A stretch of DNA of 64,000 bases, taken from contig NZ_JALLGW010000001.1 in assembly GCF_023074835.1 (NCBI RefSeq), positions 1,860,001-1,924,000 on the forward strand, read 5' to 3'. The position numbers and the translations under genes were made by a program. The notes below the pieces were generated by a model. It was not told where the DNA came from. It saw nothing but the letters and a program-made list of their open reading frames with translations, and did no database searches. Below are positions 32,093 to 42,078 of the stretch, in pieces (position 1 is the first letter of the stretch; each line of letters begins with the position of its first letter). Origin of the DNA: Halomarina salina (GTDB lineage: Archaea; Halobacteriota; Halobacteria; Halobacteriales; Haloarculaceae).

Positions 32093-33735
32093 CAGGCGCT
32101 CACCTCCTCTCGCTCGGCGGCGCTGTCGGCGGCCGCGTCGACCAGACCGAGGAACGGCGGCGAGGCGCGACCGGGCCGCGAGCGGAACTCTGGGTGGAAC
32201 TGCGTCCCGACGAAGTACGGGTGGTCGGGCAGTTCGAGTATCTCCATGCGGTTGTTGACGCGCCCGGAGAAGACGAGTCCTGCGCCTTCGAGCGACTCGA
32301 TGTACTCGGGGTTGACCTCGTAGCGGTGGCGGTGGCGCTCGGTGCAGGAGGTGCCGCCGTAGAGGTCGGCGGCGAGCGTCCCCGGCGTGATGTCGGTCTC
32401 GTACGCGCCGAGGCGCATCGTCCCGCCCATGTCCTCGACCTCGTACTGCTCGGGTAGCAGGTCGATGACCGGGTTGGTGGGGTCGTCGGCGAGTTCGCTG
32501 GAGTGGGCGTCCGCCAGGTCGAGGACGTTCTGGGCGTACTCGACGACCGCCAGCTGGAAGCCCAGACAGAGCCCGAGGTACGGGACGCCCGCCTCCCGTG
32601 CGTAGCGGATGGCGTCGACCTTCCCGGTCGTCCCCCGGACGCCGAACCCGCCGGGGACGAGGACGGCGTCGGCCCCTTCGAGGCGGTCGGCGTGCTCGCC
32701 GTCTATCTCCTCGGCGTCGACCCACACGACGTTGACGTCGACGCCGCGTTCGAGTCCGGCGTGTTTCAGCGCCTCGTGGACCGAGAGGTAGGCGTCTTCG
32801 AGCGCGTACTTCCCGACGAGGGCGACGTCCACCTCGCCGGTCGTCTCCTGGGTGACGAGGTCGCGCCACTGGTTGTTGCGCTCCGCGGCGGGGAGCGCCC
32901 GCTCGCGGAGGCCGAGCCGGTCCATCACGTACTGGTCGAGGCCTTCCTCCTCGACGGTGAGCGGGACGTGGTAGATGTCCTCGACGTCCGGGTTCGAGAA
33001 CACGGCGTCGGTCGGCACGTCGCAGAACAGCGCTATCTTCCGCTTCGTCTCGGGGTCCAGGTGGTCCTCACAGCGGCCGACGAGGATGTCCGGCTGGAGA
33101 CCGATAGAGCGCAGTTCCTTCACGCTGTGCTGGGTCGGCTTGGTCTTCTGCTCGCCGTTCTTCGAGAACGGGACGAGCGTGACGTGGGTGAGCAGGAAGT
33201 CGTCCTCGTCCTGTTCGTGGACGAACTGGCGGAGGGCTTCGAGGAACGGCATCCCCTCGATGTCGCCGACGGTGCCGCCGACCTCGACGATGCAGACGTC
33301 GTGGCCCTCGGCCGCCTCGCGGATGCGCCGCTTGATGTCGTCGGTGATGTGGGGGATTATCTGGACGGTCTTCCCGAGGTAGTCGCCCGCGCGCTCCTTC
33401 TCGATGACCTGCTGGTAGACCTTCCCCGTCGTCACGTTGTGGTCGGAGGTCATGTCGATGTCGAGGAACCGCTCGTAGTTCCCCAGGTCGAGGTCGACCT
33501 CGCCGCCGTCCTTGAGGACGTACACCTCGCCGTGCTGGAACGGGTTCATCGTCCCCGCGTCGACGTTCAGGTACGGGTCGATCTTCACGGCGGTCACGTC
33601 GAACCCGGCGTTGGACAGCAGGCGACCCGTCGACGCCGCCGTGATGCCCTTGCCGAGCCCCGACATGACCCCGCCCGTGACGAAAATGAACTTGTTCCCC
33701 AGTGTCGGGTCGTAGCCCGTGGGCGCTGTCGGCAT
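32092..33735 (-). CDS. pyrG: CTP synthase
   Basis: A 547-residue CTP synthase that makes CTP from UTP, ATP and glutamine. The amidoligase domain begins [20 protein letters not shown], with [19 protein letters not shown]. The glutaminase domain has the nucleophile Cys in [12 protein letters not shown] and the His-Glu pair in QFHPEF. The length is normal. A GTTTTTGC box lies about 22-30 nt before the ATG. It is the first gene of a three-gene overlapping operon with guaA and a DUF7126 gene. Confidence 0.95.
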   Translation of the reverse strand: MPTAPTGYDPTLGNKFIFVTGGVMSGLGKGITAASTGRLLSNAGFDVTAVKIDPYLNVDAGTMNPFQHGEVYVLKDGGEVDLDLGNYERFLDIDMTSDHNVTTGKVYQQVIEKERAGDYLGKTVQIIPHITDDIKRRIREAAEGHDVCIVEVGGTVGDIEGMPFLEALRQFVHEQDEDDFLLTHVTLVPFSKNGEQKTKPTQHSVKELRSIGLQPDILVGRCEDHLDPETKRKIALFCDVPTDAVFSNPDVEDIYHVPLTVEEEGLDQYVMDRLGLRERALPAAERNNQWRDLVTQETTGEVDVALVGKYALEDAYLSVHEALKHAGLERGVDVNVVWVDAEEIDGEHADRLEGADAVLVPGGFGVRGTTGKVDAIRYAREAGVPYLGLCLGFQLAVVEYAQNVLDLADAHSSELADDPTNPVIDLLPEQYEVEDMGGTMRLGAYETDITPGTLAADLYGGTSCTERHRHRYEVNPEYIESLEGAGLVFSGRVNNRMEILELPDHPYFVGTQFHPEFRSRPGRASPPFLGLVDAAADSAAEREEVSA

Positions 33736-33756
33736 ACTGACGGTGTGCAGGTATGG

Positions 33757-33765
33757 GCAAAAACC
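33757..33765 (-). promoter_or_regulatory. TATA-like box of the pyrG operon
   Basis: GGTTTTTGC on the minus strand, 22-30 nt before the ATG at 33735. Confidence 0.45.
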
Positions 33766-33846
33766 ATTTCGGGGTCGTGCCGGAGCGAGGGGGGTTCACA
33801 CGTTCACGAACGGCGAGCGGTCGGCCGTCTCGTCGTCCGCCGACGG

Positions 33847-35538
33847 TCACCTCTCTTCGACGAAGGGACGGACGCGCACCGGGTCGACGGACTCCGCCGG
33901 CCCCGCCGGGTCGTACGCCACGCGGTCCAGCAGCCCGAGCGCGTGGAACTCGACGTGCGAGGGTACCGTGCGGTCCGCACCGGCCGCCACTATCGCCGCG
34001 AACTGCTCTTCGCTCATCATCCCCAGGTACGGGTCGTCGGGATACCGGTTCGGCGGCGACTGGAGGCGGCGGTACGCGCGCCGGGCGAGCGAGCCGAGCA
34101 CCGGGACGCGCTCGACGCGCTGTTTCACCGACGCGAGCGAGTCACTGCCCGACGGGAACGTCGCCGACGGGTCGTCGAGCGTCGAGGCCGCCTCGTACGC
34201 ACGTTCGACGAACTCGTCGTGGAACCGCTTGTCCACCCTGCGGTCGGTCGGGACGTCCCGCCAGAACGCGACGCACTCGGCGTCCCACAGCGGGAACCAC
34301 CAGTCGTAGCCGACGTGTTCGTAGACGGCGTTCGAGCGAATGCGCTTGGACTGTCGCTCGGCCCAGTCCCACTCCTCGTACGCGGCGACGGCTCGCTCGA
34401 ACGGTTCGTCGTCGCCCCTGAACCGGTCGCCGACGGCCTCCAGCACCCGAGTGCCCAGTTCGTCGCCGTGAGCCGCCCGGTCCCAGCCCCACGCGTCGTA
34501 GTTGGCGTCGAGCAGCGTCTCGACGAACAGGTCCCTGGAGATTCGGTCGCGCCCGCGGAACCGTGTCGGGACGTGCTCGCCCGTCGTGTGCGCGCCGTCG
34601 CCCGTGACGACGACGGCGTCCTCGGGGAGTCGACCCTGCCGACGAAGTTTCCGCATCGCCAGCGCGAGGCCGTAGTTCGGGGCCGACGCCAGCCACCCCG
34701 CGTCCCGGTCGAACGCTCGGCGGGCGGCGGAGTGGTACCAGTCGGCCACCTCGTCCTGGTCGATGGCGACGAACTCCCAGGGGATGCCCAGGTCGTCTGC
34801 GACCCGTTCGCTCGTCGTCGCCTCGTCGGCCGCCGCGCCGTAGGTGAACGCGACCAGGTCCTCGTACTCCTGTCGCTGGAGCGCCAGTGCGACGAGTCGG
34901 GAGTCGTGGCCCGCCGACAGGGAGATAGCGATGGGCCGACCGTCGGCGTGCTCGACGAGGCGGCCGAACGCACCGTCGAGTGCGTCCCAGTACGCGTCGA
35001 CGAGTCGGTCAGTGTCCGCCCGTTCGGGCGGGTCGTCGCGCTCGTAGCGGTAGTAGCGCTGACGCTGGACGTCGACGCCGTCGCTCGCCGTCGCGTCCGA
35101 CGCCGCCGTCGCCACGAGCAGTTCCCCGCTCTGGAGCTGTCGCACGCCGGGTGCGAGCGTATCGCTGCCGGTGACACAGCCGGTGAGGAGGTACTCGGCG
35201 GCGACGGTCGGGTCCGAGTCGTCCGCGTCGACCACTGTCGCGAGCCAGTGGGCGTCGTCGCTCAGGTAGAGTTCGCCGTCGGCGACGGCGTAGTACAGGG
35301 GGGCGCTCCGAATGCGGTCGACGGCGGCGACGACCGCGTCCTCCGTCTCCCGGAGCACGCCGAAGAATCCGTTCAGGTCGGCCACCGCTCGGCAGAACGC
35401 CTCCGCGCCTGTCCCGGCGACGTGGGCCGCGAACGCACTCGCGTCGAGGCACTCGTCGTCGAGGAAGGGACGTCCCGTGACGACGACGTCGCCGCTTCTG
35501 GTCCAGCGGTCGCCGAGCCGAACGCGTGCGGACTCCAT
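33847..35538 (-). CDS. asparagine synthase-like protein without the glutaminase Cys
   Basis: A 563-residue protein with an AsnB layout. An N-terminal Ntn-type region (DLNGFFGVLRETEDAVV, SAPLYYAVADGELYLSDD) is followed by an ATP-PPase domain with PP-loop SLSAGHDSRL near residues 206-215. The catalytic Cys2 needed to release ammonia from glutamine is missing, since the protein starts MESARVRLGD. The PP-loop has Ala-Gly-His in place of Gly-Gly-x. It therefore probably uses another amine source or a different acceptor, as in asparagine-synthase-like enzymes of surface-glycan clusters (inference). It stands alone on the minus strand. Confidence 0.8.
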   Translation of the reverse strand: MESARVRLGDRWTRSGDVVVTGRPFLDDECLDASAFAAHVAGTGAEAFCRAVADLNGFFGVLRETEDAVVAAVDRIRSAPLYYAVADGELYLSDDAHWLATVVDADDSDPTVAAEYLLTGCVTGSDTLAPGVRQLQSGELLVATAASDATASDGVDVQRQRYYRYERDDPPERADTDRLVDAYWDALDGAFGRLVEHADGRPIAISLSAGHDSRLVALALQRQEYEDLVAFTYGAAADEATTSERVADDLGIPWEFVAIDQDEVADWYHSAARRAFDRDAGWLASAPNYGLALAMRKLRRQGRLPEDAVVVTGDGAHTTGEHVPTRFRGRDRISRDLFVETLLDANYDAWGWDRAAHGDELGTRVLEAVGDRFRGDDEPFERAVAAYEEWDWAERQSKRIRSNAVYEHVGYDWWFPLWDAECVAFWRDVPTDRRVDKRFHDEFVERAYEAASTLDDPSATFPSGSDSLASVKQRVERVPVLGSLARRAYRRLQSPPNRYPDDPYLGMMSEEQFAAIVAAGADRTVPSHVEFHALGLLDRVAYDPAGPAESVDPVRVRPFVEER

Positions 35539-35607
35539 TCGAGGACGGTCCGGCGAGCGGACTAATCAGCGTACCGACGGCAGATTGGCTCGCGACGGAC
35601 GCCCCCG

Positions 35608-36231
35608 TCAGCAGTGCTCGCGCAGGAACGACGCACAGCGCCCCGCTACCTTCGTCTCCTGGCCGAGGAAGAAGTGGTCGCCGCTGAACCCCTCGACTGC
35701 GAGGCCGAGTTCGCGGGCCCGGTCGACGACGGGTTCCCAGTCCGCGGTCGTGTCGCGTTCGCCGTAGACGACCTGCGTCGGCGCGTCGACTGTGTCCAGC
35801 GCGGCGACGGCGTCCAGTTTTCCGGAGATTCGGGCCGCGGGGGCGAGCGCGCTCACACACGCGAGGTTCTCGCGTTCGCTGCCGACGACGAGCGCGAGAC
35901 AGCCACCGAACGAGAAGCCGAACAGGCCGACCGTCTCGTAGCGCTCGTCCGCCCAGTCGAGTGCGGCGTGGACGTCGGTCCGCTCGCCCTCGCCCTCGTC
36001 CCACGGGCCGTAGTCGAAGCGCAGACAGTCGACGTCGGGTGTGAGTGCCTCGCCGAGCGCGGTCAGGCGGGCGTCGCTCCGGGACCCGCCCATCTGGGGG
36101 TGCGGCGGGCAGGCGACGACGCACGCGTCGACGGTCCCCGCCGTGCCGTCGTCACCGTCCGAATCGGCGCCGGCGGTGTCGAGCGTCGCCCGGACGTCGC
36201 GGGAGTGGGGAACGACTACCGAGTCGGTCAT
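35608..36231 (-). CDS. alpha/beta hydrolase (dienelactone hydrolase-like)
   Basis: A 207-residue alpha/beta hydrolase. The nucleophile is Ser107 in GLFGFSFGGCLA, the acid lies after VVYGERDTTADW, and the His is in FSGDHFFLG. CPPHPQMGG near residue 41 is the oxyanion loop seen in the COG2945-type subgroup. Residues 18-35 are an acidic, flexible insertion. The natural ester or amide substrate is unknown. The ATG at 36231 is preferred to an upstream ATG with non-coding character. Confidence 0.85.
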   Translation of the reverse strand: MTDSVVVPHSRDVRATLDTAGADSDGDDGTAGTVDACVVACPPHPQMGGSRSDARLTALGEALTPDVDCLRFDYGPWDEGEGERTDVHAALDWADERYETVGLFGFSFGGCLALVVGSERENLACVSALAPAARISGKLDAVAALDTVDAPTQVVYGERDTTADWEPVVDRARELGLAVEGFSGDHFFLGQETKVAGRCASFLREHC

Positions 36232-36320
36232 ACCACGGGGAGGTGCGGCGCGGCCTTCAACGGCGGTGGTCCGTCCGGGTGGGTGCGAGAGGTGACGGTC
36301 CCCTGTCAATCCCCTGTGCG

Positions 36321-36326
36321 TTTAAG
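36321..36326 (+). promoter_or_regulatory. TATA-like box for the PspA gene
   Basis: TTTAAG lies 24-29 nt before the ATG at 36350. Confidence 0.5.
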
Positions 36327-36349
36327 CCTCCGGACACTAATCGTGCGGT

Positions 36350-37237
36350 ATGGGAATCCTCTCACGCACCTCGTACGTCATCCGGTCGAAGATCAACTCG
36401 GTCCTCGATCGAGCCGAGGACCCCACCGAGACCCTCGACTACTCGTACGAGCAGTTGCGCGACGAACTCCAGAACGTCAAACGCGGCATCGCCGACCTCA
36501 CGACCCAGAAGAAGCGCCTGGAAATCCAGAAGCGCCGCCTGGAGGAGAACGTCTCCAAGCACAACGAGCAGGCGCGACAGGCCGTCGAGCAGGACCGCGA
36601 CGACCTGGCCCGGAAGGCCCTCGAACGGAAGAAACAGAAGATGAACCAGATCGAGGAGCTGGAGGGGCAGATAGCGGACCTCCAGCAGACCCAGGACAAG
36701 CTCGTCGACAAGAAGGACACCCTCGAGTCGCGCATCGAGGAGTTCCGCACGAAGAAGGAGTCGATGAAGGCCCGCTACGAGGCCGCCGAGGCCAGCACGC
36801 GCGTCAGCGAGGCGATGACCGGCGCGGGCGACGACATGGCCGACCTCAACCGCTCCATCGAGCGCGCCGAGGAGCGCACCGAGGACATGGAGGCCCGTGC
36901 TTCGGCGCTCGACGAACTGCAGGAGTCGGGTGCGTTCGACGACGCGCTCTCGGACAAGGACTCGCTCGACCGCGAACTCGAACAGCTGTCGACCGACAGC
37001 GAGGTCGAGGCGGAACTCGACACGCTGCGCGCGGAGATGGGCAAGTCCTCGACCGACGGCGGCGAGACCGACACCCAGAGCGACGAGGAGGTCGAGTCGG
37101 CGCTCGAGGAACTGGAGACCGAGACGGAGGCCGACTCCGGGTCGGGGTCGTCGTCCGGGAACGGCGACGGCGACGCCGATACGAACGACGAGGCGGTCGA
37201 AGCCGAACTCGAGGAGCTGAAAGACGACGACCAGTAG
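36350..37237 (+). CDS. PspA/IM30 (Vipp1) family membrane-remodelling protein
   Basis: A 295-residue ESCRT-III-like protein of the PspA/IM30 family, which polymerises on the inner face of the cell membrane and protects or reshapes it under stress. Helix 0 is amphipathic (MGILSRTSYVIRSKINSVLD). It is followed by the long alpha-helical hairpin from about residue 25 to 200 rich in Glu, Lys and Gln, and a highly acidic flexible C-terminus (SGSGSSSGNGDGDADTNDE). The family's DPTETLDYSYEQLRDEL motif is near residues 24-40. No partner gene (such as PspB/C) is adjacent. Confidence 0.88.
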   Translation: MGILSRTSYVIRSKINSVLDRAEDPTETLDYSYEQLRDELQNVKRGIADLTTQKKRLEIQKRRLEENVSKHNEQARQAVEQDRDDLARKALERKKQKMNQIEELEGQIADLQQTQDKLVDKKDTLESRIEEFRTKKESMKARYEAAEASTRVSEAMTGAGDDMADLNRSIERAEERTEDMEARASALDELQESGAFDDALSDKDSLDRELEQLSTDSEVEAELDTLRAEMGKSSTDGGETDTQSDEEVESALEELETETEADSGSGSSSGNGDGDADTNDEAVEAELEELKDDDQ

Positions 37238-37391
37238 ACCGCCTCCCAGTCGGTCGATTCCCGTCGTCGCCCTGGTGGTTCCCCGTGGTCCCACCTCGTT
37301 CCCCTCCGTTCCGTCCGTCACTGCGAGACGTTGACATCAGTAACGCGACCGTCACGACCCCGTACCTGCCCTCGAAATCCGATGCCCGCAG

Positions 37392-37399
37392 TTCTATTA
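37392..37399 (+). promoter_or_regulatory. TATA-like box for the lipoprotein gene at 37423
   Basis: TTCTATTA lies 24-31 nt before the ATG at 37423. Confidence 0.45.
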
Positions 37400-37422
37400 C
37401 GACGGCACGAGTCGCTCCCGTC

Positions 37423-37836
37423 ATGGATAGCGACCAGGTGCCAACGCGCCGCGGCTTTCTGACCGGGGCGTCGGCAGTCGGCGCGATGGCACTGGCTGGC
37501 TGTGTGACGACTCGCCTCTCCGTCTCCGCCCCGAACGTCGACGACTCGCCCGTGTTCGACTCGTTCTCGGTCGCCAACGACGTGGTCTGGGGGAACGACG
37601 CGGCACAGGTGAAGGCGACGCTCACCGACGCGGCGACGACCGATGAGATGGTCCGGGAGCTGAGTGCCATCTCCTCGTTCGGGAGCGACGCGTGGACGGG
37701 GATGGTCTCCGGGGGACAGACGAGCGTGTCGATGTACCTGCCCGTCGGCACGGACCTCACCGTACACGCGTTCAATCACTCGGCCGAACCCGTCGACTCG
37801 CAGCCACTCCGAGTCGGCGGGAACAGCTTCCCGTGA
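37423..37836 (+). CDS. Tat-type lipoprotein, unknown function
   Basis: A 137-residue predicted exported lipoprotein. Twin arginines are in VPTRRGFLTG, followed by a hydrophobic stretch and lipobox ALAGC at about residue 27. The mature part is beta-rich (VWGNDAAQVKATLTD, TSVSMYLPVGTDLTV) and resembles small extracellular immunoglobulin-like domains, with no enzyme motif. A TATA-like box is 24-31 nt upstream. Nothing nearby suggests a partner. Confidence 0.7.
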   Translation: MDSDQVPTRRGFLTGASAVGAMALAGCVTTRLSVSAPNVDDSPVFDSFSVANDVVWGNDAAQVKATLTDAATTDEMVRELSAISSFGSDAWTGMVSGGQTSVSMYLPVGTDLTVHAFNHSAEPVDSQPLRVGGNSFP

Positions 37837-37885
37837 TGCTCGGCGTGCCCATCGTTCTTCGGCCTCGCTGGGGTAGTGAATCGGG

Positions 37886-38938
37886 ATGAGTGGCCCCGGA
37901 AACAGCGACGTCGAGGCTGGCGAGCAGCCAAAAGACAAGATGCGCCAGCGGACCGACACGAACACGCTCGTCCTCCGGGTCCTGCTGGAGACGGACCGGC
38001 GACTGTTCGCGCTGGGGCTGTTCGTCGTCGTCTTCGTCGCGCTGGTGGTCGTCGGTGTCGTTCACCCGACGTCGGCGATACTGCTGCGAGAGGGCGACAC
38101 GGTCGAGACGCTGTTCAACGCGCTCATCTCCGCGACGGTCACCGGCGTCACCGTCGTCCTCACGCTGAACCAGCTGGTGCTCTCCCAGGAACTCGGCGCG
38201 GTCGGCGACCAGCGCGAGCGGATGGAAGGGGCGATGGAGTTCCGCGAGGACGTCGAGAGTGTCCTGGATACCCCCGTCAGCCCCGCCGACCCCTCGGCGT
38301 TCCTCCGCGCGCTGGTCGAGGTGACCGCAGTGCGCGCCGAGGAGGTCCGCGACGTCCTCGACACGGACAACGAGGACCTGCGCGAGTTCGTCGACGACCT
38401 CGTCTCCTCGACGACGGGCAACGCCACGCAGGTCAGCGAGAGCCTCGAAGGCGAGAAGTTCGGCCGCTACTCCGTCCTGTCGGCCGCGCTCAACTTCAAC
38501 TACTCCTGGAAGCTGTACGCCGCCCGCCGCCTCCGCAACCAGTTCGCCGACGAGTTGAACGACGAGGCCGACGAGGCGCTGGAGGAGTTCGTCGAGACGC
38601 TGATGCTGTTCGGCCCCGGTCGCGAGCACTTCAAGACGCTCTACTTCCAGTGGGAGCTCATCAACCTCTCGCGGTCCATCGTCGTCACGGCGGTCCCGGC
38701 GCTCGTCGTCGCCATCTGCACGCTCGTCTACTACGACCCGGCGGTGTTCGGTGGCGTCGTCTTCGGCGTCGACCAGGTCGTCCTGCTGGTCGGCCTCACC
38801 GCCGCCATCGCCGTCGCACCGTTCGTCGTCCTGCTGTCGTACGTGCTCCGTATCGCGACGGTGACGAAGCGGACGCTCTCCATCGGTCCGTTCATCCTCC
38901 GGGAGACCGACCGCGACGAGGACATCGACTGGCAGTGA
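37886..38938 (+). CDS. haloarchaeal multi-helix membrane protein
   Basis: A 350-residue membrane protein. Helix pairs lie at about residues 40-62 and 75-100, a long soluble acidic middle section from about 105 to 255, and a second helix pair at 260-280 and 290-320. The middle has GRYSVLSAALNFNYSWKLY and a basic segment ARRLRNQFAD. The pattern recurs in haloarchaea without a known function. A ligand- or stress-sensing role would be speculation. It is not co-transcribed with a recognised gene. Confidence 0.7.
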   Translation: MSGPGNSDVEAGEQPKDKMRQRTDTNTLVLRVLLETDRRLFALGLFVVVFVALVVVGVVHPTSAILLREGDTVETLFNALISATVTGVTVVLTLNQLVLSQELGAVGDQRERMEGAMEFREDVESVLDTPVSPADPSAFLRALVEVTAVRAEEVRDVLDTDNEDLREFVDDLVSSTTGNATQVSESLEGEKFGRYSVLSAALNFNYSWKLYAARRLRNQFADELNDEADEALEEFVETLMLFGPGREHFKTLYFQWELINLSRSIVVTAVPALVVAICTLVYYDPAVFGGVVFGVDQVVLLVGLTAAIAVAPFVVLLSYVLRIATVTKRTLSIGPFILRETDRDEDIDWQ

Positions 38939-39006
38939 GCGGGACGGTCGGCTGCGATTCGACGACGTTCGATTCGACGACGTGAGAACCGGGACGCTCG
39001 ACGGCC

Positions 39007-40935
39007 TCAGTCGGAGAGGAAGTCCACGCTGACGTGCTTCTCGTCGCGTTCGCGCTCGACGTGGTCTCGGAACGCCTCAACGGACACGTCCTGTCGCTCG
39101 CGCTCCTCGCGGTCACGGACCGAGACGGTGCCGTCGGCCTCCTCGTTGTCGCCGACGATGAGCATGTACGGCACCCGGTCGTCGTGGGCCTGCTGAATCT
39201 TCTTGCCGACCGTCCACGAGCGGTCCTCGATCTCGACGCGGAACTCGCCGAGTTCGGCCGCGACTGCCTCGGCGTACTCCAGGTTGTCGTCCGTGACGGG
39301 GAGGATGCGGACCTGCTCGGGGGCGAGCCACAGCGGGAACTTCCCGTTGAAGTGCTCTATCATGACGCCCATGAACCGTTCGAACGTCCCGAGCAGCGCC
39401 CGGTGGACCATCACCGGCCGGTGTTCCTCGTTGTCCTCCCCGATGTAGGTGAGGTCGAGGCGCTCGGGGATGTTGAAGTCGAGCTGGACCGTCCCGATGG
39501 TCCACTCGCGGCCGATGGCGTCGACGGCGTTGATGCCTATCTTCGGGCCGTAGAACGCCGCTTCGCCCTCGTCGACCTCGTAGTCGAGCCCCTCGGATTC
39601 GAGCGCGTCGGCCAGTGAGTCGGTCGCCTCGCTCCATATCTCGTCCGACCCGACGGCGTTGTCGCCCTGGGTCTCCAGGACGTACTCCATCTCGAAGTCG
39701 AAGTGGCCGAGGATCTCGTCGATTGCCTCCAGCACGTCGACGATCTCGCCCTGGATCTGGTCCTTGCGGATGAACGCGTGGCCGTCGTCCTGGGTCATCC
39801 CGCGGACGCGCAGCAGGCCCGAGAGTTCGCCGGACTGCTCGTTGCGGTACACCGTGCCGAACTCCGAGAACCGGATGGGGAGGTCGCGGTAGGAGCGCTT
39901 CTCGCGCCCGTAGAGGTAGGCGTGGTTCGCGCAGTTCATCGGCTTCAGGCCGTACTCGGTGTCGTCCTGCTCCCAGTTGAACATCTCGCCCTCGGCGGTG
40001 AAGTTGTCGTAGTGGCCCGTCGGCTTCCAGAGGTCGGCCTTGTTGAGTTCGGGCGTCCACACCTCGTCGTAGCCGAGGTCGTCGTTCTGCTCGCGGATGT
40101 AGTCCTCCAGTTCCCGGCGGATGGTCATCCCGTTCGGGTGGTAGTGGGGACAGCCCGGCGAGTGCGACGGGATGGAGAAGAGGTCCATCTCGCGGCCGAT
40201 CTTCCGGTGGTCGCGCTCTTTCGCCTCCTCGCGTCGTTCGAGGAACTGCTCTAGCTGGGACTCGTTCGGGAACGCCGTGCCGTACACTCGGGTGAGCGTC
40301 TCGTTGGCCTCGTCACCGCGCCAGTACGCCGCGGAGATGTCGAGCAGTTTGAACCCGCCGACCTCGCCCGTCGACTCGACGTGCGGGCCCTTACAGAGGT
40401 CCTCGAACTCGCCCTGTCGGTAGAACGAGACGGGGTCCTCGCCCGCCGCCTCCGTCTCCAGGATGTCGCGTTTGAACTCGTTGTCCGCGTAGTGGTCCAG
40501 CGCTTCCTCCCGCGAGCGTTCGAACCGCTCGATATCGAGGTCCTCCTCCACTATCTCGGCCATCTCCGCCTCTATCTCGCTGAGGTCGGCCTCGTCGAGG
40601 TCGACGTTCGTCACGTCGTAGTAGTACCCCTCGTCCGTCCACGGGCCGATGGTGAGTTTCGCCTCGGGGTGGAGGCGCTGGAGCGCCTGCGCGAAGACGT
40701 GGGCCGCCGAGTGTCGGAGGACGTCGAGGTACTCGTCGGACTGGTCGGTGACGATCTCGATGCGGACGCCGTCGTACACCGGCGTCGCCTCGTCGACGAG
40801 GTCGCCGTCGAGGACGCCAGCGACGGTGTCTCGCCCGAGCCCCGGTCCGATTTCGTACGCTACGTCCGACACGGTGGCTCCCTCGTCGACGGAGAGTTTG
40901 GAGCCATCCGGGAGTTCGACGGTGATGTCGCTCAT
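39007..40935 (-). CDS. thrS: threonine-tRNA ligase, bacterial type with editing domain
   Basis: A 642-residue ThrRS that charges tRNA-Thr. An N-terminal TGS domain (residues 1-62, [17 protein letters not shown]) precedes the N2 editing domain with His75 and His79 in RHSAAHV and the distal CKGPHVES motif. The class II catalytic core includes [12 protein letters not shown] (a zinc-binding Cys), [13 protein letters not shown] and [13 protein letters not shown], and the anticodon domain follows ([15 protein letters not shown]). This full editing domain is the bacterial form rather than the archaeal editing domain. The ATG at 40935 is the usual family start. Confidence 0.95.
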   Translation of the reverse strand: MSDITVELPDGSKLSVDEGATVSDVAYEIGPGLGRDTVAGVLDGDLVDEATPVYDGVRIEIVTDQSDEYLDVLRHSAAHVFAQALQRLHPEAKLTIGPWTDEGYYYDVTNVDLDEADLSEIEAEMAEIVEEDLDIERFERSREEALDHYADNEFKRDILETEAAGEDPVSFYRQGEFEDLCKGPHVESTGEVGGFKLLDISAAYWRGDEANETLTRVYGTAFPNESQLEQFLERREEAKERDHRKIGREMDLFSIPSHSPGCPHYHPNGMTIRRELEDYIREQNDDLGYDEVWTPELNKADLWKPTGHYDNFTAEGEMFNWEQDDTEYGLKPMNCANHAYLYGREKRSYRDLPIRFSEFGTVYRNEQSGELSGLLRVRGMTQDDGHAFIRKDQIQGEIVDVLEAIDEILGHFDFEMEYVLETQGDNAVGSDEIWSEATDSLADALESEGLDYEVDEGEAAFYGPKIGINAVDAIGREWTIGTVQLDFNIPERLDLTYIGEDNEEHRPVMVHRALLGTFERFMGVMIEHFNGKFPLWLAPEQVRILPVTDDNLEYAEAVAAELGEFRVEIEDRSWTVGKKIQQAHDDRVPYMLIVGDNEEADGTVSVRDREERERQDVSVEAFRDHVERERDEKHVSVDFLSD

Positions 40936-41468
40936 GTATGGCGCGGAGTTGCCACCATGCAGGGAAAAACGTAGCCATCCCCCGTCGACGCGTCTCACTC
41001 CCCCGTCAGCGTTTTCACTGCGGTGTTGCGAAGCGACGCCGTCGCAGGCAGCCACGAACGAGAGCGTCTCGACTCCCGGCTTGTCACGAACGGTGGTAGT
41101 ACTCCGGGCAGATACTGTTCAGCACGAGGAGGGACGATACGGTTAACCGTCTCCACTAGAAGATTCACGCGCACTGGCGACCCGAACTGGGGGGTCGGCC
41201 GTGCACCGAGTGAGACATGTCGGAACGACCGACGGTACGCGGAGGTGGCCGTCGCGGTGGCCCCTCCCACCTACCGTCCGTCGTCGTGCAGTGCGCGTGT
41301 GATATCCCGTCCGCGTCCGTCGATTGTAGGGGTGCTGGTTGCGTGTGCAATACTGCTCGACCGACACGATAGGATGACGGTTCGGTTCCACAGGGTGACC
41401 GAGCGGTTCACGTGTCGACGAGATGGGAGCGCTCGTCGCTCGTCCCCGCAGGGCGTCGGTCCCGTCGA
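40936..41468. other. 533-nt stretch with no recognisable gene
   Basis: Open frames on both strands here are Arg/Ser/Thr-rich and look like shadows. No tRNA or repeat-array element was found. A perfect 12-bp palindrome ACGGTTAACCGT occurs at 41139-41150, and the promoter of thrS must lie near the right-hand side of its start. A small RNA cannot be excluded. Confidence 0.4.
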
Positions 41469-41951
41469 TCAGTCGGCCGCTTCTATCGCGTAGACGTCGC
41501 CCGACGAGTCCTCGGGCGCTGCGGCGAGTCGGTCGAGGCGCTCTCAAACCGTGTGGACCGTCTCGCCACGACAGGGCGCGACCCACGTGAGTGTCTCGCC
41601 GCGACGTTCCGCGAGCGCCACCGTCGGCACGGTGAGGTTGTGGCGGACCTCGCTCGTCACCGCCGACCGTGTGTCGCGCGTCTCGAAGCCGGAGAGCGTC
41701 CGCCCCGTCTCGTCGGCCCACCGCTGGAACTCCTCGACGCTGTCGCGGATGGTCCGGGCGGCATCGGTGGCCAGCACCCGGTCGTCGAGGCTGACGCCGT
41801 CGCCCCAGACGGTGACGTCGTAGCCATCGACGACGCCGTCCGCGACGAGGCCCGCCATTCGGTCCAGCACGTCCCCGACAGCGGCCGTCCCGGCGTCGGC
41901 CGAGAGCGAGCGGACGTACAGTTCGAGCGTGAGTGTGTCATTCTCTCCCAT
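41469..41951 (-). pseudogene. HTH-domain-associated haloarchaeal protein with in-frame TGA
   Basis: The first 135 residues match the haloarchaeal family that starts LTLELYVRSL, continues VTVWGDGVSLDD and FQRWADETGRT, and ends WVAPCRGETVHTV. Proteins of this family usually run on into a short helix after the TV. Here a TGA at 41544-41546 interrupts, and the same frame continues ERLDRLAAAPEDSSGDVYAI to a second TGA at 41469. The expected helix is thus encoded beyond the stop, so the stop looks like a recent nonsense change. The truncated 135-residue form (41544-41951) may still be made. The role is unknown. Confidence 0.65.
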
Positions 41952-42078
41952 GGTTACTTCTCGGTGGGCATCTCGACCGTATCAACCTTCTGTATATCGG
42001 CATTAGACGTCTCGATTCGGTCCTAGTAGCCTTATTTCAGTACAATCTGATGGTCGCAGGAAGTAGACACTCTCGGCG

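Noticed and set aside
32503-35565. Very long plus-strand open frame opposite pyrG and the asparagine-synthase gene
   Set aside because: It is the complement shadow of two well-supported genes; its translation is rich in Arg, Val and Glu without domains. Such frames are common at this GC content.
40936-41468. tRNA or other RNA gene between thrS and the next gene
   Set aside because: No cloverleaf with a GGTTCGAATCC-like T-loop was found. A small RNA without recognisable structure cannot be excluded.
41544-41546. Selenocysteine or pyrrolysine recoding at the in-frame stops (also 47926)
   Set aside because: Neither residue is known from haloarchaea, and no recoding element is visible. Nonsense changes explain both better.
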